The notes: a model not told the origin generated them from the sequence alone. A stretch of 64,000 nt of DNA from Agrypnia vestita (GCA_016648135.1 JADDOH010010227.1:1-64000), one strand, 5' to 3'. Shown: positions 10,271-22,269, numbered from the stretch's first letter. Numbers and translations: made by a program.

Positions 10271-11791
10271 GCAAGTTAGTCCTTTTTTCGTAGCACAATT
10301 GTTGCGACACACATTCCGTGTTCGCATCTCTATTTAAAAATATATATATATTTCTTAAGTAACCAAATTTTAATGAAACATTGTTATATTTATCTCAGTA
10401 ATAATCCTAACTGTTCCAATCAGATTTTTTCCAATTGGAAACTATTAATAAGGTGTTTTGGGAATATATTTTTAATGGATTGTAAATAAATAATCTTAGT
10501 TTAATAAAGATGTGAATATAAGTACATGAAAACATGGTTTATTAAAATTTTTAATATTTTCAGAAAAAGCTAACGTTAATTTGGATGGCTACTCAGCACA
10601 ATTGCTATTTATTTACTGTCTAACGGAGTACCGGGTCTAATTAACCCCTTTCTCCTTCATAATCACGTAACAACAAAACGCACAATACTGCAATGAATGG
10701 GGCAGGAATTAGTCAGTGCGGAGGACTGATTTTGGTATCTCATATTTGAAGGGGGTATCCGCGTCGCAGTCTGTGAGATGTTTATTGACATTATTAGGGT
10801 GGGTTGGTATTCTGGCATAAAAATGCTCGGAGAGGCGTAATGAATTACTTTATGGGAGGGATGCCCGAGTTGTGTGGATTATTGTCCAATGCGGCACATG
10901 CAGCGCTGCCCGAATGCTTTGTTTTGCAGAATCTATAGACTTTTCGTGTGTTTGGAAGTTGCTTAACCCTAGATGGTGGCTGCATAAGTGAGTATAGGCC
11001 TGATAATCTTCATCAGATTGGGAATGCTTTTGTGCACAATTGTTCCCTTTTACATAGTGTATTTGCCATTTTTGCAAGAAGATTAGATGATAACAAAATT
11101 TGAATGCCTATGATGCATAATAATTTAACCATCTCCTAGTATGCCCATTCTCATCAATCCAATACACCCGAGAGTACATAATGAACAGAACGACTGTCTG
11201 ATGAATTGAGACGAAAAATGTGTATAGGGATGGACCTACTTAAAAAGAAAAAAAAATTAATTGCTAGAAATAGTAAACTAACTTGTCACTCAGTGCCAAC
11301 AACCAACAGTACAGCTGGCTAAATTATTATTTTTATTTAATTTTACTTCATAAGCTTTATAATATACAAATTAATTACATCACCTTGATGATTTTGAATG
11401 ACACACCTATTGTGATATTAAAGTATAATGTAAAAACATATAAAGACAATACGGGGAATAACACATTATACTTTTTTATTGTTGGGAAATTAGAAATACC
11501 AGAAAATTAAATAAAAGTTATAAGTTAGCAGGTATAACGAGATGGAAAATTGTCCAGCGAGTACAGAGTGTATGGATGTGACTATTATAAGATATTTTTA
11601 TTTTATTTTAAATATAATAGAAACCTAAAAGGTTTATGGATAACATTTTTACATGATTCAATATAGGAATATAATAATAATATAATTTAGATACAAAGTC
11701 ATTTTTTTATAGTTGGCCGAGTTTTAGCATTTTTGTCACATCTGTTTTGAATTTGTCAGTGGTCATTGTTTGGTCTGTGTAAGATATATTA
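10271..11791. other. No gene; includes a balanced-composition unique stretch
   Basis: From about 10600 to 10990 base composition is noticeably less AT-rich than its surroundings. No open frame or known repeat is seen there, so it may be conserved non-coding DNA, but nothing in the sequence proves that. Elsewhere the stretch is AT-rich and featureless. Confidence 0.4.
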
Positions 11792-12025
11792 CTAGCTGTA
11801 ACCCGTCAAAAATGACGGTATTTTTCTTTTACATGTCGGTTCCTAAGGAATAAGTATTTATTTATTTTATTTTAAAAAAATCGTAAAAAAAATGAAAAAA
11901 ATAATTGAAAAATAGATGTGAAAAAAAAAATTTGCTATAAAAAAGTTACAGACGTTACAATAAGTTACGCCACAGAATGAGTTACGCGGACGGAAGGACA
12001 GACAGATAACGAAATTATTATAATT
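11792..12025 (+). repeat. CTAGCTGTAA-headed dispersed repeat, shorter copy
   Basis: It begins CTAGCTGTAACCCGTC with the same small hairpin (CCGTCAAAAATGACGG) as the copy at 2205. It runs through TACATGTCGGTTCCTAAGG, whose complement is present in the minus-strand copy at 45165-45190. It ends ACGGACGGAAGGACAGACAG. The internal part is an A-rich run. Non-coding. Confidence 0.62.
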
Positions 12026-12963
12026 GGGATGATCTTATACTTTAATCATATTTTTGTCTTATATACCTACTTCAAAACCATCTATAGTTGTTCAACTGTA
12101 TACGAATACAATACATACTTGTTGGTGTAATACAAATTAAATCTAAAAAAAATTCTCAGATTTTCATACCCGTTCAGAATCTTCTGTGAGTTTTTGAGTT
12201 TTTTTGGGCTATCCTGCCGAGCTTTGGCTGATGTTAACCTTTGCAGGGTCCTTCGTCAGGGACGATACGACATCAGTCAGAGAGTTTGGAGAATAACTCA
12301 GAAAACTCAACTCAGAATATGAATGTGTCCCAGTTATGTTATTTAGGTGTGTAGAAATATCAGTTTTAGTGCCATTGAAATTATGTATCATTGTTTATAA
12401 TTAATTTAGGAATAACATACTTGCTGGTGCTTTATAAACTTCCATTGCAAGTTTTTGTAATCTACTAAGCAATATCAAGAGTTTATTATAATAATTAAAT
12501 ATGTATATAAATTCGATAATTTTGCACAATTTGCTTTAAATATAGAAGTGCAATTATCTATTTCAAACATGCGGATGGAGCATGCTTAGATCTTGAATGT
12601 TTAGTATAAACATATTAATAAAATAAAATTTGTTGCATTAATTTTTACCAGACTAAAGTGGCCTTCTGAAACAGAAATGAATCTTAATTTAATCAGTTTA
12701 TTTTAGACTCGCCTAAGTATGATTTATTTTATTTCTCATATTTGAACTTGACAATTTGATTTGTGGGTGTATAAAAATTATGTGGTACGTGCTTATTAGA
12801 AAAAACCGTGTTGGTTTGTGTTTACATTGACTAGTTTCATAGTCAATTTCAAAAATTAAAGGTGCACATACGTATAAACTGATTTGTTTGTAATTTTTTG
12901 AAATTTTATTGTGTAACATTCTAAATTATATCAGAAAATGATATTGTTATTTATAAGAATTAG
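12026..12963. other. No gene; weak ribozyme-like scrap at 12215-12265
   Basis: The minus strand around 12262-12228 reads CCTGACGAAGGACCCTGC, the start of a hammerhead-like core and helix II of the kind seen at 25290-25329, but the GAAA half has decayed. The rest is AT-rich intergenic sequence. Confidence 0.35.
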
Positions 12964-13010
12964 AATGTTTTCAATGCTGACGCATTATCTTCATTAATAT
13001 TGCTAATACT
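12964..13010 (-). repeat. Diverged single Penelope-type arm
   Basis: On the minus strand this resembles the arms at 40207 and 40548: AATGAAGATAATGC, then a loop, then GCATTGAAAACATT. The first core base of the ribozyme-like motif is changed. No partner arm is found nearby. Confidence 0.5.
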
Positions 13011-14230
13011 AAACATAAGCCTAAAGGACGACGTTAGGAGTAGGGCGAGATTAGAGTCAGCTGGGTGTAGGGGCGTGGTCACTAAGTGCAGAAGGGGGGA
13101 CGTAATAGGATGTGTTTTGAATGTTTCGCATATTTCATCAGTTTTCTGTACAATCTTATACTCTTTGACAGATCTAAACCAAGTTTTGCATAGTTACTGT
13201 TTAGGACCCTACGCAAAATACAGGCGCCCTCCGCTTCCCTAATCCGCTGTTTTAAATTATAACAAAATCAGAATCAGGGACAATGTCAGACACGGATGGC
13301 TAGTCAATGATAAAATAAAAATATATATATATATGTATGTAACTAATTATTCAATAATAGTATGGCATTGCAATTATTCAGGTATCCCATCTGAATGATG
13401 CGCAGTGCACACAACTAGCTGATGACCTCGCATTTTTATTATAAAGAGAAAAAATTCCATATAGAAATGGAAAAATACTTGTTCCTTCTTCTGCCACTGG
13501 CAATTGCACAACTTTGTTTTATTGACTAAATTGCACCGACAAAGACAATACAGTTTTTGCGGTTAATCAATTGATATTAAGTTTGTTTCCAATTATCTAA
13601 ACGAATAACTCTGTTCTGCCTCAAAATCCTTCTGTTAGCAAAAATGTTTTACCATAATGTTTTGAGGTGTGCTAAACACAAATCCGAAGGTTAGAAAGGT
13701 CTCATCAGGCACATTATTTTATAAAAATTGTGCTGTTTTTTGTACGTATGGGTTTTCGGTGAAAATTTAATTAAAAAAAAAGCCGCTTGCTTTCAAAGGC
13801 ATAACCGTGTATTCCACCAAGAAAAAACTGCATGAGTAATTTTTTTGAGGAGTTATTTTAAAAGAACGTATTGCTTTTCTAAGCAAAAGTTCAATGCTCG
13901 CACCGACCAAGTGTAAACCTCATGTGCACATAATTTGTTTGCAAATTCTTTGAAACTCCATTTTAAAATTTTCCATTTTTTATATTTCAACCTCATTGTT
14001 CTCAAAAATGATACCTGTGGGCACACTTGAAATTATAGGAATCAGACAAAATTTCCCAAAGGAAAAAAGAAGAAAAGTTTAATTTATGGTGTAATTGATT
14101 TGTTTTTAATCTAACCAGTATTTTAAGTATGTATGTATTATAAGTTTTTGTGATTATTATTTTTTTAAATTTTGTTCAGTGATATCACAGTACAACAGCA
14201 AAAAATTTAATAAATAAGTCATTATAAATG
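13011..14230. other. No gene seen up to the mariner
   Basis: A somewhat GC-richer piece at 13020-13100 may belong to the Penelope-type fragment just before it. The remainder is AT-rich without recognised coding sequence or bounded repeats. Confidence 0.45.
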
Positions 14231-14232
14231 TA

Positions 14233-15517
14233 TTAGGTCCTTACATATGAAATTGGCGTCTTGCCGTACTGGCAAATTTGATCTCAAATATCTTCTCTTT
14301 GGTTAGGAATTCCAAATCCAAATTTATACAGCTATTTACTCATGTATTTGTGTTTTGAAAATTATAATTCATTTGTCTTTTCCTCAATTGTTTTTTTCTT
14401 TGCGTCACTCAGTTTACAAAATGAAAAACTTGAAATATCGCATTATTTACAAGTACGAGTTCCACCGTGGCACCAGTGCTGCAGAAACGGCTCGAAGGAT
14501 TAATGATATGTATGGCGACGGTGCCGCAAAAGAAAACACAGTGCGTTTTTGGTTCCAACGTTTTCGTTCTGGAAATTTCGACCTGCAGAACAAGCCCCGT
14601 GGACAGCCGGAGACCAAAGTTGATAATGAAGAATTGAAGGCTATTGTGGAAGCGGATCCATCGCAAACCACATCCGAGTTAGCTGCAGGCTGCGGTGTTA
14701 GTGATAAAACTGTTTTAATCCACTTGACGCAAATTGGTAAGGTGAAAAAGCTTGAAAGGTGGGTACCTCACGAATTGAGTGAAGCAAATCAACAAACGCG
14801 CGTGGACTGCTGCGTTGCATTACTCAACCGGCACAATAAGGAAGGGATTTTAAATCGAATCATTACCTGTGATAAAAAGTGGATCCTGTACGATAATCGG
14901 AAGCGCTCATCGCAATGGCTGAACCCTGCCGAACCAGCCAAACTATGCCCCAAGCGAAAATTGACTCCAAAAAAGTTACTTGTGAGCGTTTGGTGGACTA
15001 GTGCTGGTGTCGTTCACTACAGCTTTCTTAAATCTGGCCAGACGATTACGGCAGATGTCTATTGTCAGCAACTGCAAACCATGATGGAAAAGCTAGCTGC
15101 TAAACAATCGAGGCTGGGTAATCGCTCTAGGCCACTGCTGCTTCATGATAACGCTAGACCACACACTGCACAACAGACGGCTACCAAATTAGAGGAGCTT
15201 CAATTGGAATGTCTAAGACATCCACCGTACTCTCCGGACCTTGCCCCAACAGATTACCATTTTTTTCGAAATTTGGATAACTTCTTGCAAAGGAAAAATT
15301 CAACTCCGATGGGGCAGTGCAAACCGCCTTCAAAGATTTTATTGATTCCCGTCCGAATGGTTTTTTTTAGTAAAGGGATCGATGAACTACCTATGAGATG
15401 GCAAAAGTGCATAGATAGCAATGGTACATACTTTGATTAAATAAATATATTATAATAAAAATAAAAAGCTTTATGTTCCTCCCATACTAAACGCCAATTT
15501 CATATGTAAGGACCTAA
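14233..15517 (+). mobile_element. Mariner transposon with perfect 27-bp inverted ends
   Basis: The left end TTAGGTCCTTACATATG (14233-14259) and the right end (15491-15517, complement) are identical over 27 bp. Both ends are flanked by the TA dinucleotide that Tc1/mariner elements duplicate (14231-14232 and 15518-15519). The 1285-bp length and single intact-looking transposase frame are typical of full-length mariners. The transposase resembles the cecropia subfamily. Identity of the two ends implies recent activity, although the transposase shows a compensated frameshift. Confidence 0.95.
14421..15440 (+). CDS. Mariner transposase (DD34D), cecropia-like
   Basis: The likely start is the methionine of MKNLKYRIIYKYEF at 14421, giving 339 residues, the usual mariner length; the frame extends further upstream only by chance. 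It has an N-terminal pair of helix-turn-helix domains (to about residue 110), the WVPHEL linker motif, and a DDE/D catalytic core. The first Asp is in TCDKKW, the second in LLHDNARPH, and the third in PTDYHFF with 34 residues between second and third. It cuts and pastes the element by binding the inverted ends. Just after the third Asp, near 15295-15368, the normal frame has shifted by one base and returned at a T run. About 22 residues are therefore garbled while the frame stays open and ends in the family-typical RWQKCIDSNGTYFD. Activity is doubtful. Confidence 0.94.
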   Translation: MKNLKYRIIYKYEFHRGTSAAETARRINDMYGDGAAKENTVRFWFQRFRSGNFDLQNKPRGQPETKVDNEELKAIVEADPSQTTSELAAGCGVSDKTVLIHLTQIGKVKKLERWVPHELSEANQQTRVDCCVALLNRHNKEGILNRIITCDKKWILYDNRKRSSQWLNPAEPAKLCPKRKLTPKKLLVSVWWTSAGVVHYSFLKSGQTITADVYCQQLQTMMEKLAAKQSRLGNRSRPLLLHDNARPHTAQQTATKLEELQLECLRHPPYSPDLAPTDYHFFRNLDNFLQRKNSTPMGQCKPPSKILLIPVRMVFFSKGIDELPMRWQKCIDSNGTYFD

Positions 15518-15519
15518 TA

Positions 15520-16227
15520 ATAACAATAATTTATTTTGTTTCATTCAATCAAATATATTGTTTTGTTTGGATGAAAAGATTATGCAACAGCTTTGAAGCA
15601 TTTATTTTTACACGAGGCATTCGAAGACTCGAAAGACTAGTTTTCATGAAGTTTTAGACATCTTCAATATCTTGTAAGTTAAACATTTTTCAATACTTTA
15701 AACATGTTTATTCTTTTAGCTAAGAGACCAGCGAGATGAGGCGTTAGCAGGCGGACAAAATGGTTAAATATAAGTTGGTTAGCGTTTTTTATGTACATTT
15801 TTTTAGTATTAATCAGCTTTACTTCTGCCAGAAAACGTTAAAATGTACTATAAAAAATGTTTATTCTATTGAATAAAAACGTAACGCGGAAAAATCTTAA
15901 AGAATATTTGATCGATTTGCACTTATTTCATAAGGGGGGGTAAGACATTCGGCTTTTTTATTAAATAATTCATCTTATGTCTTATAAGAAATTCTGTATA
16001 TTTTTTATTAATTCTTTATCAATGTTGTAATAATATATACAGGGAATACTTATATGCACATAAATTTTGCAATTTTTAATTTTTTTTATCATTTTTACGT
16101 GTTCTTCCGAGAAAAGTCAATAATTACAGATATTTGGGTGAAAATATAAAGGTATAAAAGCAAAGGCAATACCCAAAAAATTAAAAGAAAAATAATGTGC
16201 AGTCACCGAGGATTACTGATAAAGAAT
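15520..16227. other. No gene seen
   Basis: AT-rich intergenic DNA between the mariner and a LINE remnant. A short GGGGGGG run occurs near 15936. Nothing is recognised. Confidence 0.55.
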
Positions 16228-16780
16228 GTCTTCTTGTTCTTCTTCATTAGCCTTCGTCTCTCCACTGCTGAATATAGGCCTCTTCCTTCTCTTTTCATCC
16301 TTCCTTGTTGTTTGCTAATCGTAGCCATTTCTTTCCCCCCACAGCGGCTATATCGTCGGCCCATCTCTTTTGAGGTCTTCCGATGCCTCTTTTATTCTCC
16401 CAAGGTCTCCATTTCAGAACTCTGGGAGGCCATCTTGTAGCATCCTGCCTTGCAACATGCCCATTGCCATTTTAGCTTCGCTACACGATCCATGATATCC
16501 ACTACTCTAGTTCTGCGCCTAATTTCGTCATTTCTAATTCTTAGGTTTACTCCAAGCATGGCTCTCTCCATGGATCGTTGCGTGCATTTGAGTTTTTCTA
16601 CACTTTTCTTTGTAAGGACCATAGCCTCCAATCCATACGACATCACTGGCAGTATGCATGATTCAAAGGCTTTTCTTTTCAGGTTAATTGGGATCTCTTT
16701 GTTCTCGAAGATATGTTTGAGTTTGCCAAAAGCAGCCCAGCTCATTTCTATTCGTCTTGGTAATTCTGCTGTTTGTAGAC
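16228..16780 (-). pseudogene. C-terminal LINE ORF2 remnant
   Basis: The minus strand 16745-16392 encodes MSWAAFGKLKHIFENK, PVMSYGLEAMVLTKKSVEKL, RSMERAMLGVNLRIRNDEI and DRVAKLKWQWA, the post-polymerase part of an RTE-like polyprotein. Beyond a frameshift near 16390 the other frame reads GRPQKRWADDIAAVGG and EEAYIQQWRDEG, the usual C-terminal end. It is a different lineage from the long LINE at 6861, as the diagnostic segments differ. The reverse transcriptase core is missing and the copy is dead. Confidence 0.82.
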
Positions 16781-19370
16781 TAAAGTAGATTTTGTTTTTA
16801 GAATGTAATGAATTATAAATTTTAAAGGAAACATAGCTGTATCCCTTCTAAAATCATATTTGCTAGTAAAAGCAAAGATAGTAATATCCACTTGAATCAA
16901 TCAACCCCCAAGTATGGGTAATTTGGAAAATTGGTCACTGAATATTAAAAATATAGATGTCAACTTTTGACTGAAACATCATACCGAAGACATATCAAAT
17001 TATGTAAATTGAAAAAAAGCAATGTACATTTTTAAAGGCTTAGTTTTTATTTATACACGTATTGTGATGCGATCTGGGCACTTGGAGAAATTCTAATATG
17101 ATACAGGATTCCCGAGATCAACTTCATACCGGCACAATCGGCAAAGATCATCCAAAAAGCAAGAGAGTATAGATTTCTAATCCTGTTTCACATATTTAAC
17201 TATCCAAAAACGAAGAATTGAGCACTCTAATTTTATTCGGGGAGGTTTTGCGAATCAAAGAAAGTGTCGATTGACAGTAAATAAAATTTATTACAATTAA
17301 TTAGAAACAATATTAACATTGAAATTGGGTAATAACAATAATTAACGCAGATAAGTTTGGCACATAATAGAAACATATGTTTTTAATTACGCGTCCACGA
17401 ACTTCTCAAATCAACAAATAATAAAATGGGGAATTTATTACAATTTACAACCAACATTTAAATCTATCACAATACTAAAACCTAGTCAAATCGGCGCTAC
17501 GAATTTAACTTTTTTTTTTCTATTTATTTTCTTTACATTTTATAATATTTAGTCCCACAAAACGACTAAAAAGACGTTTGTCTGTAGGTTCATTTTTACA
17601 ATTGTAAGTTACACTATTACAAAATATTATGTACTCTATAAACATAAGAGATAAAAAACAAAAACAATTAAGTACAAAAAACAAAACAAAAGAAATTTTC
17701 AGTACAAAGCTAAAAATTTTAAGCAAATTAAGAAAAGAGCAATAAATAAATAAAATAGCAAATTAAAAATATATATAGCAAAATTAAGGAAATAGAAAGA
17801 GAAATATATATAAATATAAACATCACTAATTATTCAAAGTCATTATCATAATAAAACACTTAATATAGTTCATAAATAACTAATGTCGTTTTCTATTAAC
17901 CACTTTTTAAGTTCTGACACTGACTTTGAAGTTTTTAGGCCTGAGGAAAAGATACTTTGTATTTTGTCAAGAACATTGGAACTCGATATTCAAGTGTCCT
18001 CAGACCATATTTGTTTGTTATTCTTGGTATTGTTAATATTTGATTTGAAGCGCATCTTCTGTTTTTGCCATGATCAACTACTTTTTTGTATCTTTCATTT
18101 TCGTGATGTTCTTTTATCAGATTTATTTTACTTGAACACTAAATTCATGTTTCTTATGATCAAATGCTACAATTTTTCAGCTCAAACCTAGCACTTCTGT
18201 TTCTAGCAGACTTCTATCGGGTTCAACATTGCTCCATGCAAAAATTACGAACTGGCGTCAAGCGGTCCGACTCATGGAACTCGCATGCACCAGCTTGTGA
18301 CATGGTGACCAAAACCCTCACGAGAGCTACAACCGCAGTCTCCAGTTTACGATTTCATATCTCCAAGATGACATCTCATCTCGTCTACGGTCGTTGTCGC
18401 ATCGGAGTGGAGAAAATCCAAAATTTAATTAATATGCAGCGGCCATGCGCAAATCAAGCCCACATTACAAAAATATTCAATAAAATATATTAATTCCATT
18501 CCACTCCACTCCAATTCCAACTATTTATCCATATTTGAACATTTACATTTATATAATTACCGAAGGGGCCAGATAAAAAGATTTAATGAATGCCATCTGT
18601 ACGCCAATAAAACGCGTTCATTACTTACTTTACTTTTTTTTTACTTAATTTACTTTGGTATTTAATTAGGCATAATATTTATCATGTCACAATATATAAA
18701 ATGAATACTGAGGTGGCAATTGTTTTTAAAAACTTTTTCCAATACTATGTTGGTTGCATACATGTCAGAGAATTTTCCTTGAGTGATGACAAGTTTTTTA
18801 TATTTATCTCACAAATACCTCAGCGTGTATCGCTGTCTTTCCTTTTATACCCGTCATGTAGGGGACACGTTATTAAAATCTCAATATATACATACTGAAA
18901 AGTAACTATTTCACACATTTTTTTAATATTACTGTGGTTTTTTGTTTCGCAGAAATATAAAACGATACATATTTCAAATATTTATTTTATATTAATTACT
19001 GCATATTACTCTTTCAAACACTCAGTGCCTTATCGTTAACCGGGGAAGTTTCCGAAAAAAACATTACTATAGAAAATGTTTTATTTTACAGGTACAGATA
19101 TTTAATAAAATATTGTCACATATGTTAATAAGTTGTACGATATTTTGGGGCTGTGAGTTGAAAATCTCTGCCTGGAGTGAGCGAACGAGGTCAGCAATTA
19201 AAAGACGCTTATATCACAAAATACGGAAACAAGATATTGTAATAATTTTATTTAAATTTTTTCGTGGAAATGTACCTAAATTACTCTCAACGCAGTCGAA
19301 AACCAGCGTGATAAGTGACCAAACGTGTCAAAAATACCTTTGAATCAAAGACCTTAGCAAGTATATAAAC
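16781..19370. other. No gene seen upstream of the first IR gene
   Basis: About 2.6 kb of AT-rich DNA with only chance frames. At 18200-18420 composition is more balanced but no protein family is recognised. Positions 17515-17780 are A-rich. The last part would hold the promoter and 5' UTR of the receptor gene, but no core promoter can be pinned down. Confidence 0.5.
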
Positions 19371-21266
19371 ATGTCAGAGCTGAGAAGTTTAGTTTTTGGA
19401 AGTATAGCATTATATTTTATATGTATGGTTAAATCCAGCGGTGTTGAAGTAATGTTACAACATATAAACCCTAAAAATAAATTAAACACAGCGACTTGTG
19501 TTCAGAATATTATAGTAAAATACGCAGCCCGCAAGGCAGAGCAAGAATTTAGAGGAAATGTGGCTCAAATTAAAACTGGTGCTGCTATGACAACTCGACA
19601 GAACCTCCTGGAGAAAGTACATACCAACAGTAAAATATCTGTGTTCTTAAAAAACTCAAAGAAAAAGATAAACCATACGAGAAATATGTATGAACTATCG
19701 GATACGTACATTCTTCTCATGGACCACGCGATGGACATCAATATTGATATGTCAAACCTCGCCGAGCAGCCAGATTGGAATCCCCAAGCTAAGTTCTTCA
19801 TCATCATGGATAAGACAGATCTTCCAGCAACAGACATCGTGAGGATATTCAACACGTTAAGAATTTACAGAGTTTTTGACTCTTTCGTAATAACGACGAG
19901 CAGTGAGGATAGTAGGGTGGAATCGTTCACTTGGTTTCCTTACCACGGAAGTTATTGCGGAGACTCGTGCGAAGAGGCCGTCCGGTTAGACGTGTGTACT
20001 GACGGCCTGATGAAGCAAGTGAATCCACTGCAGGCAAAAATTCCATCTAACCTGCACAGATGCCCTCTCAACTTGCTGGCCATCGTCTGCGAACCGTACG
20101 TGATGCCAGCAGTCATGGAGAACAAATCTTCCAAAGAAGTCAATAAAGGCATAGAAATTACCCTCTTCGAGGTGATTACGGAACATTTAAACATGACAAT
20201 TGAAATCAAATCAATATTTTCTTACGATGATGGAACTACAGATTTCGACTATGTCACGTTCGTGGAAAACGAAGAGACGGACATCGTCGTCGGAAGTTTA
20301 TTTCCGAAACTTTGGTCTAGATCATACGACACGATGCAGTACTATTTACAGGATCACCTCGCTTGGTGTGTTCCTTCAGCTTCAGCGGAGTCTTTGCTGG
20401 AAAACTTACAAAGCACTTTCTCATTGCAAGCGTGGGTACTCATTTTTGGTTCAGCTTTAATTGTGAGTATGATTACACAGTACCTCATAGTTCTGGACGA
20501 CTCTGCTAAATCTTTATGGCCCTTTTCCACGTTCTTCATCGTTTGCTCGATGCTGTTGGGCAACATCAGCAGACTCCAGTCCAGACGTACAATGTTCAGA
20601 TTACTGTTCACAGGGTGGTTGGTTTTGTGCATGATAACGAACGTGATTATTCAGTGCTCACTCAGTAGTTCCCTCATTCAACCGAAAAAAAAGGGGCAAA
20701 TAAACACAGAAAATGAAATACTCGCATCTGATTTGGATTTCGGTGGTCATTCAGTTCACATCAATAACATTGCTAGAACGGAAGAAAACAACGATTTCTT
20801 CAACAACTACGTCCGCTGTTCTCCCATACATGCCTGCATCATGAAAGTCGTCAAGGGCGGCTTCGCCATCATCGCTCCACAAAGTTACATGACCTACCAC
20901 CAGGAGGTTTTGATGAACAAGTCCATTGTTCCAGTTATGCACTGCATGAAAAGGGATTACTTCGAAACATATTCCCCCATGATTATGACTTGGAAGAATT
21001 TTCCGCTTCGCAGAAAAATGCAAAAGATTATAAGCAGAATTTTCGAAAGTGGTCTCTTGTTCAAGTGGTATTACAAAATCATCTCTTACAAGCCGAGTTC
21101 GTCTTATAACATCCCTCAAGAATCCGGCCCTGATGGTTTAAACTTTGCGGAAGCGTGGAATATAATTGTTATTTATTTATTCGCCGTTGCAGCGAGCTTT
21201 TTTGTTTTTGTATCTGAAGTGTTAATTTTTAAATTTATGAAATTTAGGGTTACTGTGGTGAAATGA
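19371..21266 (+). CDS. Divergent ionotropic receptor (IR family), single exon
   Basis: This 631-residue protein has the layout of insect variant ionotropic glutamate receptors, ligand-gated cation channels in chemosensory neuron membranes. A hydrophobic N-terminus (residues 5-22) is a likely signal peptide. A divergent extracellular region includes a Cys-rich patch (YCGDSC). The S1 half-site starts near Cys231 with CEPYVMP and ends about 335. Membrane segments are at about 352-375, 383-402 (pore region) and 408-433. S2 spans roughly 440-590, and the last helix 592-622. TNVIIQCSLSSSLIQPK stands where AMPA-type receptors carry their conserved gating motif and is highly degenerate, as in divergent IRs. 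Start context AAACATG follows an in-frame TATAAAC-rich stretch. No introns are needed. Its paralogue is at 28195-30249. The specific IR orthologue cannot be named; the ligand is unknown. Confidence 0.9.
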   Translation: MSELRSLVFGSIALYFICMVKSSGVEVMLQHINPKNKLNTATCVQNIIVKYAARKAEQEFRGNVAQIKTGAAMTTRQNLLEKVHTNSKISVFLKNSKKKINHTRNMYELSDTYILLMDHAMDINIDMSNLAEQPDWNPQAKFFIIMDKTDLPATDIVRIFNTLRIYRVFDSFVITTSSEDSRVESFTWFPYHGSYCGDSCEEAVRLDVCTDGLMKQVNPLQAKIPSNLHRCPLNLLAIVCEPYVMPAVMENKSSKEVNKGIEITLFEVITEHLNMTIEIKSIFSYDDGTTDFDYVTFVENEETDIVVGSLFPKLWSRSYDTMQYYLQDHLAWCVPSASAESLLENLQSTFSLQAWVLIFGSALIVSMITQYLIVLDDSAKSLWPFSTFFIVCSMLLGNISRLQSRRTMFRLLFTGWLVLCMITNVIIQCSLSSSLIQPKKKGQINTENEILASDLDFGGHSVHINNIARTEENNDFFNNYVRCSPIHACIMKVVKGGFAIIAPQSYMTYHQEVLMNKSIVPVMHCMKRDYFETYSPMIMTWKNFPLRRKMQKIISRIFESGLLFKWYYKIISYKPSSSYNIPQESGPDGLNFAEAWNIIVIYLFAVAASFFVFVSEVLIFKFMKFRVTVVK

Positions 21267-21389
21267 AAATCTTCATTCGAAAAATACATTTATATTTTAG
21301 GCTGCACGTGTTATTAAAATGTTTATCATTATGAACAGTTTATCCAAAATTTATAACTCCCCTATGTCGATCCATCCGTGGGGTATAGC

Positions 21390-21395
21390 AATAAA
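21390..21395 (+). promoter_or_regulatory. Candidate poly(A) signal of the first IR gene
   Basis: AATAAA lies 124 bases after the stop codon of the IR gene and is the first canonical hexamer downstream. The position suits a short 3' UTR. No transcript data are available, and such hexamers are common in AT-rich DNA. Confidence 0.4.
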
Positions 21396-21635
21396 AAACA
21401 AAAATATGATAAGGGCTATCCAAGGCTACCGCGTAAATTGCGCCAAACAATGCAGGTATTTTCGTTGATTAAGTTTATTCTAAATATGTGACATTAGTTT
21501 TTAAATATACATTTACCATTAGATAATAATATAAAAATTTAAGTATATGCCTATACATGATGTTAAAACAATGATTATGAAGATTCATTTACATTGCGTG
21601 CAGTGTGTATAAATATAGGTTATTTTGTGACCAAC

Positions 21636-22174
21636 TATACAGGGTGTAACAGAGCTAGTCCACAATACTTAACAGATGGACTCCTGCCTCGATTATGAGT
21701 CGAAAATGTCAAAGCAAACGTTACCCAATATCAATAGTTATGGAGTTACGCAATATCAAAGTTTGGATTTTTTTCAATATTTCTTACTTATTTTTTATAA
21801 AACGTTGAAGTATCGATACAGCAACTTACTGATTACGAAAAATTCATTCGTTTCTATAAAAGTTAAATAAAATAATAAAAACCTTGAAAAAATTTCAATT
21901 GGCATGTTTTCCAATTGGAATTGGAAGGAATTTATTATTTTATTTGACTTGTATTAAAAATAATGAATTTTTCATATAAAATATAAGTTACGGTAATGAT
22001 CTTCCAACATTTTGCAAAAAGTAAGTAAGAAATATTGAAAAAACTGCGAACTTCGAAGTCTTATATCTCCTTAACTATTGATTAGGTCATGATTGCTTGA
22101 ACGTTTTTGTATCATAATCAAGACAGGACTCCACTTGTAAGGTATTGTGGACTAGCTCTCTTACACCCTGTATA
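21636..22174. mobile_element. Full CAGGGTG-ended foldback element
   Basis: TATACAGGGTGTAACAGAG at the left and its complement ending CACCCTGTATA at the right begin two arms of about 240 bp each, joined by a short centre with AATTGG palindromes. Conserved blocks are GATTATGAGTCGAAAATGTC, AAATATTGAAAAAA and GAAAAATTCATTCG. There is no coding sequence. It probably transposes through an unknown DNA transposase; the flanking bases are symmetric TATA, so target length is ambiguous. The same family occurs at 43084, 54359, 59787, split at 6750/9182, and as a scrap at 33432. Confidence 0.85.
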
Positions 22175-22269
22175 TATTATATTTGAAAAAAATATATAAG
22201 TACGCATATATATACCAATATGGGTATATACATATTTTTTAACCATATACATATATATAATGAATTATT

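Noticed and set aside
12215..12265. A further hammerhead-like motif (CTGACGAAGGACCC on the minus strand)
   Set aside because: Helix II can only partly form and the GAAA and NUH parts are gone, so it cannot be distinguished from a chance or decayed remnant.
13000..13242. 80-codon plus-strand frame
   Set aside because: Begins in a degraded Penelope-type arm and shows no recognisable domain.
18164..18493. 109-codon frame in a more balanced-composition patch
   Set aside because: No motif, no hydrophobic or coiled pattern and no neighbouring exons that would support a gene.
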